5,602 nucleotides of DNA. Source: an uncultured Thiotrichaceae bacterium. GTDB taxonomy: Bacteria > Pseudomonadota > Gammaproteobacteria > Thiotrichales > Thiotrichaceae. Below the pieces are notes generated by a model, which was not told where the DNA came from, searched no databases, and worked only from the letters and a program-made list of their open reading frames with translations. The position numbers and the translations under genes are program-made. The stretch spans positions 1 through 5,602 of the forward strand of contig CALHAO010000074.1 in NCBI GenBank assembly GCA_937931765.1. The letters run 5' to 3'. Below, one piece after another: positions 1 through 5,602 of the stretch (position 1 is the first letter of the stretch; each line of letters begins with the position of its first letter).

Positions 1-366
1 GCCTTCCTGCCTGCTGCGCAAGCTGGTAATGCAGATGCTGAAGAACTCATTGGTGTCATGTATGCCATGGGGCTGGGCGTCGAACGCGATGATCGCCGCG
101 CTTTTGAATGGTATTTACGTGCGTCCATGAAAGCTCATCCCGGTGCACAATCGGGTGTTGGTTGGTATTACGAAATCGGGCGTGGCATGCCTGCTCCGGA
201 TTTGGTGCGGGCGTATATGTGGTATGTGCTGTCGGCGATTGGTGGTGATATTGATGCTGCTGTGTCGCAACAGGAAGTAGTCAAGAAAATGACCCCGGCG
301 CAGATTGCCGAGGCCAAAATTCTGATTCAGGATTATCGGGCACATTTGTATCCCTTCAAACCGTAA
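1..366 (+). CDS. Sel1-repeat (SEL1-like TPR) protein, C-terminal part
   Basis: The frame is open from the first base of the window to a TAA at 364-366, giving 121 visible residues. The N-terminus is outside the window, and the ATG at position 58 is internal, because repeat sequence runs in frame upstream of it. Two Sel1 units can be seen: about residues 7-44 (AGNADAEELIGVMYAMGLGV, then an aromatic FEWYLRAS) and about residues 45-81 (GAQSGVGWYYEIGRGM, then AYMWYVLSA). The tail carries a MTPAQIAEA segment, commonly found after the last repeat in this family. Sel1 repeats form alpha-alpha hairpin solenoids that act as protein-protein interaction scaffolds, often in the envelope or in regulatory complexes. 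The partner cannot be told from this fragment, and whether a signal peptide exists is unknown. The gene converges on the minus-strand operon and has no evident functional link to it. Confidence 0.85.
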   Translation, partial: AFLPAAQAGNADAEELIGVMYAMGLGVERDDRRAFEWYLRASMKAHPGAQSGVGWYYEIGRGMPAPDLVRAYMWYVLSAIGGDIDAAVSQQEVVKKMTPAQIAEAKILIQDYRAHLYPFKP

Positions 367-393
367 ACCTAAACAAAACGCGCACCGCCTTCC

Positions 394-510
394 CGGTTAA
401 ACCGAAGAGACAGGGCTGTGCGGACAAGCTGGAGGCTGAGGACTGTCTGAGCGCCAGCGAGTTCCGCAGGCCGGAAGCTTATCCGTGCAGACCTGTACCG
501 TCTTAAACGG
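394..510. repeat. Long imperfect inverted repeat / hairpin in the convergent gap
   Basis: This is the only structured content I see in the 163-base gap between the converging genes. Bases 410-430 pair with 476-496: of 21 positions, 17 are Watson-Crick, 2 are G-T wobbles and 2 are mismatches (415/491 and 425/481). After a small internal loop the stem extends by 405-408 with 501-504. The 45-base interior (431-475) can partly fold, for example GGCT at 434-437 against GGCC at 469-472. On the left flank lies a short perfect palindrome (394-398 with 400-404), and on the right a small CCGT/ACGG hairpin (498-501 with 507-510). No clear T-run follows the long stem in either direction, so it is not a textbook intrinsic terminator. 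It could still block transcription or protect 3' ends for both converging units. It may also be a copy of a dispersed palindromic repeat, which one window cannot show. Confidence 0.6.
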
Positions 511-529
511 GCAACTTCCAGCATACTGA

Positions 530-1597
530 CTACTTAATATCCGCATAATCCATCGCGATAGCTTCTTCTGCCTTCTTGGCTTCAGCCTTCAACAGATCCA
601 GCCACTTCTGGCCATCTTTGATATTCTTACCAAACCAGTCATAAACCGGCGTTGCTGCTGCAGCAAACTTAGCCTTATCTTCTGGTGTAGGTACATACAG
701 ATTACCACCACCTTTCACAAAGTCAGAATAAGCCTGAATCGACTTACGCTTAGGTGATGCAAAAGTTGCCTGTTGCAGTGCATTAAAGCCATCTACAACC
801 ACCATACGCAAACCTTCGTCCATTTTCATGAAGCTTTCCTGGCCCATAAACCACAACGCGCCCATATAAGCATGGCCATCCAAAGTAACATTCTTCAAAC
901 CAGCATCTGGGAATTTCATACCCATGATATCAGTGATACCGTTCTTGGAACCTTCCACAACACCGGTTTGAAACGAGGTAAACAGCTCTGGCCATGGGAT
1001 TGGCGTAGGGCTTGCACCCAGTGCTTTAACCAGTTCCTGCGGCAGGTCAGCTACAACAGTACGAATTTTCAGACCTTTCATGTCTTCCGGAGTCTTCACC
1101 ACACGTTTAGTGTTAGCAAAGTTACGCCAGCCACCCGTATTACCAATAGTCATCAGACGTACTTTATTTTCGGAGTCAGCCAGAATCGACTTACGCATTT
1201 CACGGGTGAAATCACCGGTAAATACCGTTTCAGCAACACGATCATCACGCAGGATATAAGGCAAATCCAGTACCTGGACATACGGATACATATTCGCAGT
1301 ACCACCAGAGGTCGAGATATAAATATCGACTGAACCATCCTCCAATGCCTGCATGCACTCCGTGCCATTAGCACACAGTTGCGTACCGATGAATAATTCA
1401 ACTTCGATCTTGCCATTAGAACGGCTTTCCACGAAATCTTTGAATACTACTAAACCATCATAATCCTCGTCATTTTCGTTCGAGTTCGCGACAGCGCGTA
1501 GTTTGAAATCAGCTGCTTGCGTAGCAGCAAACGGGCTGATTAATAAAGCTGCACCCAGTACGGCAGCAGCGGTCTTTTTAGCTAAATCAGAAAACAT
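530..1597 (-). CDS. dctP: TRAP transporter periplasmic substrate-binding protein (DctP family)
   Basis: This is the extracytoplasmic binding subunit of a TRAP transporter. It captures the solute in the periplasm and delivers it to the DctQ-DctM membrane pair. It has 355 residues, a normal or slightly long size for the family. A Sec signal peptide is clear: KK at 7-8, a hydrophobic core around 11-24, and likely cleavage after ATQA at residue 28. The family core lies at residues 155-180 (GGWRNFANTKR, then EDMKGLKIRT); R179 occupies the place of the arginine that usually binds the substrate carboxylate or other anion. GVVEGSKNG (212-220) corresponds to the conserved GVVDGQEN-type segment. Cysteines C75 and C81 flank a short loop and could form a disulfide. 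The ATG start is fixed by a strong ribosome binding site and by the signal peptide. It is the last gene of the operon, 34 bases after dctM. The family is certain; the substrate is not readable, though the upstream genes suggest a sulfonate. Confidence 0.95.
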   Translation of the reverse strand: MFSDLAKKTAAAVLGAALLISPFAATQAADFKLRAVANSNENDEDYDGLVVFKDFVESRSNGKIEVELFIGTQLCANGTECMQALEDGSVDIYISTSGGTANMYPYVQVLDLPYILRDDRVAETVFTGDFTREMRKSILADSENKVRLMTIGNTGGWRNFANTKRVVKTPEDMKGLKIRTVVADLPQELVKALGASPTPIPWPELFTSFQTGVVEGSKNGITDIMGMKFPDAGLKNVTLDGHAYMGALWFMGQESFMKMDEGLRMVVVDGFNALQQATFASPKRKSIQAYSDFVKGGGNLYVPTPEDKAKFAAAATPVYDWFGKNIKDGQKWLDLLKAEAKKAEEAIAMDYADIK

Positions 1598-1603
1598 GGT
1601 TTT

Positions 1604-1611
1604 CTCCTCCT
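1604..1611 (-). promoter_or_regulatory. Strong Shine-Dalgarno site of dctP
   Basis: On the minus strand AGGAGGAG ends six bases before the ATG at 1597. It is by far the best ribosome binding site in the window, while the two permease genes have weak ones or none. This fits the need for more binding protein than membrane subunits from one transcript. It also fixes the dctP start. Confidence 0.85.
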
Positions 1612-1631
1612 ATTGAAAAACAGATTTATCT

Positions 1632-2918
1632 TTACGTCACATACCCCATCCACCTCGGCACCGTCAACGACAACGCCGGAAAGAATGTAATCAAAAATAT
1701 CACCACCACCTCAATTGCAAGGAACGGTAGAATAGCTTTGGAAATAGTTTCAACCTTCTCCCCCGATACACTGGATGCAACAAATAATACCAGCCCCATC
1801 GGCGGTGTCGCGAGTCCTACGGTCAGATTAACACTCATAATAATAGCAAAATGCACCGGGTCGACACCAAGGCTGACAAATACCGGCCCCAATATCGGCC
1901 CGAGAATAATGATTGCAGGCCCGGCATCAAGAAACATGCCTACAACAAAAAGTAGTAAGTTGATCAGGAACAATAAAATCAGGATATTAGCAGTTAAGCT
2001 CAGCACAAAATCTGCAAGGTCTGTTGCAACATGGCTCAGGCTAACTACAGTTTTAAATGCAATCGCCGATCCCACCAATAGCAGCACGACTGCAGAGGAA
2101 ATGGCTGATTTAGTTAAAATATCAGGTAATTCCCGGATGCTTATCGTGCGTAGGATCAAACCTAACAGCAGCGCATAAGCCACAGCAATAGCAGAAGCCT
2201 CCGTCGGTGTAAACCAACCAAATATAATGCCACCAAGAATAATCACCGGGGCCATTAATGGGGGTATGGCATTGAATGTTGCCCAACCACGTTCCGGCCA
2301 GGTTGCTTTCGTACTACGCTGGGGCAGGTCATAACGGTTAGCAAGCAATCTCACCATCAACATTAAACCCAAACCAATCATCAGGCCCGGAACAATACCC
2401 GCCGCAAACAGCGCCGCTACCGAGACTTCCATAGTATAGGCATAGATAATCATAATACCGGAGGGCGGAATAATTGGCCCGATAACGGATGACGCTGCAG
2501 TTACCGCAGTGGCAAATTTACGTGAGTAGCCATTCTTCTCCATCGCCGGAATCAACATCGAACCCAGCGCAGAAGTATCCGCAACGGCTGAACCGGATAA
2601 TCCGGCGAATAACATCGATGCCATGATATTAACGTGTGCCAAACCACCACGTACATGTCCGATTAGGGCGCGGCTAAAGTCAACCAACCTGAGCGTAATC
2701 CCACCCCGGTTCATCAGTTCGCCCGCCAGCATAAAAAACGGAATCGCCATCAGCGGGAAAGAGTCGAGTCCGTTATAAATGTTGCGGAATAACATGGGGA
2801 TGTCGCGTTCCATGCCTTCGCTGTAAACCAAAATGCCGGGGGCGACCAGCATGGCAAAAAATACCGGCATCCCGATCAGTAACAGGATGAGGAACAAAGG
2901 GAGAAATAACTGCAACAT
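1632..2918 (-). CDS. dctM: TRAP transporter large permease subunit (DctM family)
   Basis: This is the large inner-membrane subunit that forms the translocation path of a TRAP transporter and uses the ion (usually Na+) gradient. It has 428 residues, typical for the family, and is strongly hydrophobic throughout, with roughly a dozen membrane segments. Family hallmarks appear in order: DSFPLMAIPFFMLAGELMNR (52-71), the first re-entrant hairpin region AGLSGSAVADTSALGS (105-120), IGPIIPPSGIMIIYA (146-160), GWFTPTEASAIAVAYALLLG (234-253), GMFLDAGPAIIILGPILGPV (327-346) and a second-hairpin region NLTVGLATPPMGLVLFVA (364-381). It starts at an ATG three bases after the dctQ stop (TAA ATT ATG), with only a weak G-rich stretch upstream, so translation is probably coupled to dctQ. 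It ends with TAA 34 bases before the dctP start. The symbol denotes the family only; dicarboxylate transport is not implied. Confidence 0.96.
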   Translation of the reverse strand: MLQLFLPLFLILLLIGMPVFFAMLVAPGILVYSEGMERDIPMLFRNIYNGLDSFPLMAIPFFMLAGELMNRGGITLRLVDFSRALIGHVRGGLAHVNIMASMLFAGLSGSAVADTSALGSMLIPAMEKNGYSRKFATAVTAASSVIGPIIPPSGIMIIYAYTMEVSVAALFAAGIVPGLMIGLGLMLMVRLLANRYDLPQRSTKATWPERGWATFNAIPPLMAPVIILGGIIFGWFTPTEASAIAVAYALLLGLILRTISIRELPDILTKSAISSAVVLLLVGSAIAFKTVVSLSHVATDLADFVLSLTANILILLFLINLLLFVVGMFLDAGPAIIILGPILGPVFVSLGVDPVHFAIIMSVNLTVGLATPPMGLVLFVASSVSGEKVETISKAILPFLAIEVVVIFLITFFPALSLTVPRWMGYVT

Positions 2919-2921
2919 AAT

Positions 2922-3503
2922 TTAGCCGCCCTGTTCCATTAGCGCTGCAGGTTTTGCGGGAATAGGAAAATCTTTTTCATTCCCCCACCGCGAACCTATT
3001 TCACGTATCAATAGCTCAATATTAATCAGTAACATGCCACCAAAACACACCGGCATCGCCAGATAAACCCAGGCACGTTTCAGCTTTTCTGTTTGATCCC
3101 AAGGCAGGCGTATCGAGGCGGTAGTAGTGCGGAAGCCGCGTCCAAAGAAATTAACTGCCAATTCAAATAACTTAATTAGCACAACCCCGGCAATGAGCAA
3201 CAGACTGATAATCAGAATGGTGCGCAATATGGGTGGCAAGTAGTCCTGGAGCATATCGATCGAGACAAAACCACCGTGGCGATAGGCTGTGGGCGCTGCA
3301 AACGCTGTCATCCAGATCATTAGTGCGCGCGCTGCTTCCTCGGGCCAGGGCAAAGCATCATTCAGGACATAACGAAAGAAAACCTGTAATAAAATGATCA
3401 CAGTCATTAACGCGACACACATCCAAGCCAGTTGGCGGCCTACCAACAGGAGCATCGAATTGAACCGGGACAACCCGTAATAAAGGCTACTTAAGATTTG
3501 CAT
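2922..3503 (-). CDS. dctQ: TRAP transporter small permease subunit (DctQ family)
   Basis: This is the small membrane subunit that partners DctM and helps dock the binding protein. From the ATG at 3503 it has 193 residues, with four predicted membrane segments at about 17-42, 56-74, 94-118 and 145-168. The DctQ signature is present: FFRYVLNDALPWPEEAARAL (42-61), with R44, W53 and the E55-E56 pair. The start is uncertain. The frame stays open upstream to a TTG at 3578, which would add 25 residues (193 becomes 218) and overlap the flavin reductase gene by 41 bases. I prefer the ATG because it gives a normal short cytoplasmic leader before the first membrane segment and leaves a 34-base gap. However, neither candidate has a convincing ribosome binding site, so translation may depend on coupling to the upstream gene. 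The family assignment is firm. Confidence 0.88.
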   Translation of the reverse strand: MQILSSLYYGLSRFNSMLLLVGRQLAWMCVALMTVIILLQVFFRYVLNDALPWPEEAARALMIWMTAFAAPTAYRHGGFVSIDMLQDYLPPILRTILIISLLLIAGVVLIKLFELAVNFFGRGFRTTTASIRLPWDQTEKLKRAWVYLAMPVCFGGMLLINIELLIREIGSRWGNEKDFPIPAKPAALMEQGG

Positions 3504-3537
3504 GTATTTGCGGCTAAAGGTAAGTGGTATATTTGCT

Positions 3538-4011
3538 TCATGCAGCCACTGCCAGTTTACCGAAGCGACTACGCTCAAAAATCAGCCCATGACCCTGCAC
3601 ATGTTCAAAGGCTTTAATTTCACCCAACAGAATATCATGATCTCCGGCGGTAATGGATTGTTTTAATTCACAATCAAACCAGGCCACACATCCCGGAACT
3701 AATACGCGACCACTGGGAGAACGTTGTAATTTGAGTCCTGCGAAGCGATCCTGATGGTCACCACTGGCAAATCGCATCGCTAGTTCAGATTGATTTTCTG
3801 CCAAAACGCTCACAGTATAACCACCACTGTTAAGGTAAACATCGCGACATCCATTGTTGCGCTGCAAGCTCCACAATACCAATGCAGGCTCCAGAGATAC
3901 CGAGTTAAACGAAGAACAGGTCAGTCCGTAATCCTGCTCCTCATGCCGTGCAGTAACAATGGTTACACCCGTCGCAAAACAACCCAGTGCATCACGCAAA
4001 CCACGGCTCAT
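3538..4011 (-). CDS. Flavin reductase, split-barrel FMN-binding family (SmoA/HpaC/RutF-like)
   Basis: This is predicted to be an NAD(P)H:flavin oxidoreductase that supplies reduced FMN or FAD to a partner monooxygenase. It has 157 residues, a usual length for the single-domain family. Motifs: the N-terminal ALGCFATGVTIVTA (8-21), the flavin-binding stretch GLTCSSFNSVSLEPALVLWS (29-48), SVLAENQSELAMRFAS (68-83) and AGDHDILLGEI (122-132), which contains the typical GDH motif. I chose the ATG at 4011, which overlaps the aldo/keto reductase stop as ATGA, with GGAAG just upstream. The frame extends in phase to a GTG at 4041, but those ten extra residues (DSGGGCGSA-like) are unlike the family. It is a different fold from E. 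coli SsuE (flavodoxin-like) and matches the kind of reductase named SmoA in the sulfoquinovose monooxygenase pathway. Its natural partner here is the SsuD-like monooxygenase two genes upstream. Confidence 0.9.
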   Translation of the reverse strand: MSRGLRDALGCFATGVTIVTARHEEQDYGLTCSSFNSVSLEPALVLWSLQRNNGCRDVYLNSGGYTVSVLAENQSELAMRFASGDHQDRFAGLKLQRSPSGRVLVPGCVAWFDCELKQSITAGDHDILLGEIKAFEHVQGHGLIFERSRFGKLAVAA

Positions 4012-4928
4012 GGCACTTCCGCACCCGCCGCCGCTGTCCACAACTCATACCATGTTTCACGGTCAATATTAATATTCAACGCCTTGTGCGCCTCGCGAAT
4101 CCGTTGCGGATTATTGGTGCCCACAATCGGCAAAATGCCTGCCGGATGTGCCAGCAACCAAGCTACTGCCACATGGTCGATGCCACATTCATTTTCGGTG
4201 GCAATACGCTCCAGCACCGGACGCACACGTTGTGCATCGGCATCATCACCAAAGATGCGCCCACCGGCCAGTGGTGACCACGCCATTGGCTTACATTTCA
4301 GGCGTTGTTGCTGAGCCAGCGTACCATCAGTAAAGGTATCACGCGCCAACAGATTCATTTCAAGCTGATTGGTCACTAATCGATTGTGCATAGCACTTTG
4401 CAGCAAATCCCAGTCCCAGTGTTTAAAATTCGATACACCCACTGCTTTAACTGTGCCGCTATCAATCAGTTGATCCAGCATGCGACCGGTGGCTTCAGCG
4501 TCCATGAAAGGATCAGGGCGATGGAGTAATAACAAATCCAGATAATCAGTATTCAAGTGGCGCAAACTGTTATCCACGGAATAGGCAATATGGGCTGGCG
4601 AGGTATCGTAGTGTTTCACCCGCCGGTTTGGTGCGGAGTCTGATAACAACATAATGTTGCACTTACTGATAAGCTGCATCTGGTCACGTAATTCCGGGGC
4701 TTCTGCCAGCGCTTTACCGAACAGGGCTTCACAGGAATAGTTACCATAAATATCCGCATGATCAAAACTGGTCATGCCCTGCTCCAGGCATGCATCAATT
4801 TTACTGCGCACATGCGCTATCGAGGTGTCTTCGTCATCTGACAAACGCCAGGCACCATAAATCAACTGGCTTAGTGATAATTCAGTATTCAGTTGAACCT
4901 GAGAAATTTGTGAAATCGGTGTGGTCAT
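4008..4928 (-). CDS. Aldo/keto reductase, YdhF-type (SmoB-like candidate)
   Basis: This is predicted to be an NAD(P)H-dependent aldehyde/ketone reductase, cytoplasmic, with a (beta/alpha)8 barrel of 306 residues (normal length). The catalytic tetrad is complete: D56 and Y61 in FDHADIYG (55-62), K89 in LISKC and H136 in LLLLHRPDP. Cofactor-binding segments are visible: VGVSNF (163-168), NQLEMNLL (187-194), AWSPLAGG (216-223) and the C-terminal VGTNNPQRIREA (269-280). The overall pattern resembles the YdhF branch of the superfamily. Its ATG shares one base with the stop of the upstream monooxygenase (TAATG), and its own stop overlaps the flavin reductase start. In the sulfo-SMO pathway the reductase SmoB, also of this superfamily, reduces 6-oxo-glucose to glucose after desulfonation. 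The operon context makes reduction of the aldehyde product of the neighbouring monooxygenase the best guess. The family is firm; the substrate is inferred. Confidence 0.92.
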   Translation of the reverse strand: MTTPISQISQVQLNTELSLSQLIYGAWRLSDDEDTSIAHVRSKIDACLEQGMTSFDHADIYGNYSCEALFGKALAEAPELRDQMQLISKCNIMLLSDSAPNRRVKHYDTSPAHIAYSVDNSLRHLNTDYLDLLLLHRPDPFMDAEATGRMLDQLIDSGTVKAVGVSNFKHWDWDLLQSAMHNRLVTNQLEMNLLARDTFTDGTLAQQQRLKCKPMAWSPLAGGRIFGDDADAQRVRPVLERIATENECGIDHVAVAWLLAHPAGILPIVGTNNPQRIREAHKALNINIDRETWYELWTAAAGAEVP

Positions 4929-5602
4929 TAACGGCGTACTCCGTTGCCTAAAGGTGTGGGTGGTGTTGAAGCAGGAACCCTGCCATAAACTTCCGGTAAG
5001 GAACAGGTTTTTAATTCAGGCAATACTTTCTCGCCAAAAATCTTACATTCTTCAAGGTGCGGATAACCAGAGAAAATAAACGAGCGCATGCCCATCTTCT
5101 GATAGCGCTCGAGCTTACTCAGCACCTGATCAACACTGCCCACCAGCGCTGCGCCACAACCCGAACGGGCGCGACCGATACCTGTCCATAAATGCGGTTC
5201 ACTAAAACCGTCATCATCGGCCAGTTTGCGTTGTTCCGACTGAAAGGAAACGCCCAGGCTTTTGGCATCTAAGGAACGACCACGGATTTCATCACCCTTA
5301 TCATCATCCAGCTTCGACAGCAATTCCTGCGCATACTCACGCGCTTCTGCTTCGCTATCACGCACCACCATGTGCACCCGTAAACCATAATCCAGCGTCC
5401 GGCCATGATGTTCAGCACGTTCGGCCACCGCTTTCATGCGCCCAATCAGGTTTTCTTCATTCTCCGGCCACATCAGGTAGACATCACAATGTTTAGCGCA
5501 TAACTCCACCGCATCCGGCGAGTACCCCCCGAAATACAATAATGGCCCACCATTTTGCTGGTAAGGTTTCACAGCTTCGGTGGACAAATTACTGATTTGG
5601 TA
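4928..5602 (-). CDS. SsuD-like FMNH2-dependent sulfonate monooxygenase (luciferase family), C-terminal part
   Basis: The frame is open from the right edge of the window to a TAA at 4928-4930, giving 224 visible residues. The start is outside, and roughly 40% of the protein is missing compared with about 380 residues for E. coli SsuD. A TTG at 5587 is internal, not the start. Visible SsuD features: LLYFGGYSPDAVELCAKHCD (visible residues 21-40), YGLRVHMVVRDSEAEA (72-87), LWTGIGRARSGCGAALVG (138-155) and FSGYPHLEE (177-185). By eye these align with SsuD so that the active-site residues numbered R226, H228, R297, Y331 and H333 in E. coli are all kept. Enzymes of this type use FMNH2 and O2 to convert a sulfonate to an aldehyde plus sulfite. 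The coupling with a flavin reductase and aldo/keto reductase points to a SmoC-like sulfoquinovose monooxygenase; an alkane- or methanesulfonate enzyme remains possible. It is the first visible gene of the operon. Confidence 0.9.
   Translation of the reverse strand, partial: YQISNLSTEAVKPYQQNGGPLLYFGGYSPDAVELCAKHCDVYLMWPENEENLIGRMKAVAERAEHHGRTLDYGLRVHMVVRDSEAEAREYAQELLSKLDDDKGDEIRGRSLDAKSLGVSFQSEQRKLADDDGFSEPHLWTGIGRARSGCGAALVGSVDQVLSKLERYQKMGMRSFIFSGYPHLEECKIFGEKVLPELKTCSLPEVYGRVPASTPPTPLGNGVRR
4939..4942 (-). promoter_or_regulatory. Shine-Dalgarno site of the aldo/keto reductase gene, inside the monooxygenase gene
   Basis: GGAG on the minus strand lies ten bases before the ATG at 4928, within the last codons of the upstream monooxygenase. 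Together with the one-base TAATG junction it supports this start and suggests translational coupling. The confidence is modest because the core is only four bases long. Confidence 0.5.

Noticed and set aside
367..404. A possible intrinsic terminator of the minus-strand operon, from the GC-rich bases 381-404 followed by TTTTGTTT (minus strand).
   Set aside because: There is a short T-rich run, but only a three-base-pair stem directly precedes it; the better palindrome at 394-404 is separated from the T-run by about 15 bases. Too weak to annotate.
773..1333. A 186-codon plus-strand open frame opposite dctP.
   Set aside because: It lies wholly antisense to the strongly supported binding-protein gene, its translation has no recognisable domain and it is rich in H, T, N and Q as expected of a shadow frame.
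1153..1416. An 87-codon minus-strand frame overlapping dctP in another phase.
   Set aside because: It is embedded in a longer, clearly coding frame on the same strand, with no evidence of a separate product or frameshift.
1738..2178. A 146-codon plus-strand open frame opposite dctM.
   Set aside because: It is a shadow of a DctM gene with all family motifs; its composition is unlike a real protein family.
4012..4041. A GTG start at 4041 that would lengthen the flavin reductase by ten residues.
   Set aside because: The extra residues are glycine- and serine-rich and unlike the family; the ATG at 4011 has the ATGA overlap with the upstream stop and GGAAG just before it.
3790..4314. A 174-codon plus-strand open frame (with further ones at 3987-4277 and 4148-4333) opposite the flavin reductase and aldo/keto reductase.
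   Set aside because: All are antisense to genes with complete family motifs, and they show no domain, signal peptide or plausible ribosome binding site.

Overview
The window reads as a chromosomal piece of a moderate-GC proteobacterium, most likely a gammaproteobacterium and possibly marine or aquatic. That placement is an inference from protein style and the presence of a TRAP transporter; there is no rRNA or taxonomic marker here. No insertion sequence, integrase, CRISPR array, tRNA or rRNA was seen.

Layout: positions 1-366 (+ strand) hold the C-terminal end of a Sel1-repeat protein whose start lies off the left edge. A 163-base convergent gap (367-529) follows and contains a long imperfect hairpin. 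The rest of the window (530-5602) is one tightly packed minus-strand operon. In order of transcription, from right to left, it encodes an SsuD-like FMNH2-dependent monooxygenase (start off the right edge), an aldo/keto reductase, a split-barrel flavin reductase, and the three parts of a TRAP transporter: small permease DctQ, large permease DctM and periplasmic binding protein DctP. The first three genes overlap by 1 and 4 bases, and the transporter genes are separated by 34, 3 and 34 bases.

How the genes may work together: the flavin reductase would supply reduced flavin to the SsuD-like enzyme, which would cleave a C-S bond of a sulfonate to give sulfite and an aldehyde. The aldo/keto reductase would reduce that aldehyde. 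The trio of SsuD-like monooxygenase, split-barrel flavin reductase and aldo/keto reductase is the enzymatic core (SmoC, SmoA, SmoB) of the oxidative sulfoquinovose pathway (sulfo-SMO). There SmoC yields sulfite and 6-oxo-glucose, and SmoB reduces the latter to glucose. The described Agrobacterium cluster uses an ABC importer; here a TRAP transporter occupies that place. The most interesting reading is therefore a TRAP-fed sulfo-SMO-like sulfonate desulfonation operon. The gene families are well supported. The exact sulfonate, and the sulfoquinovose assignment, are inferences.
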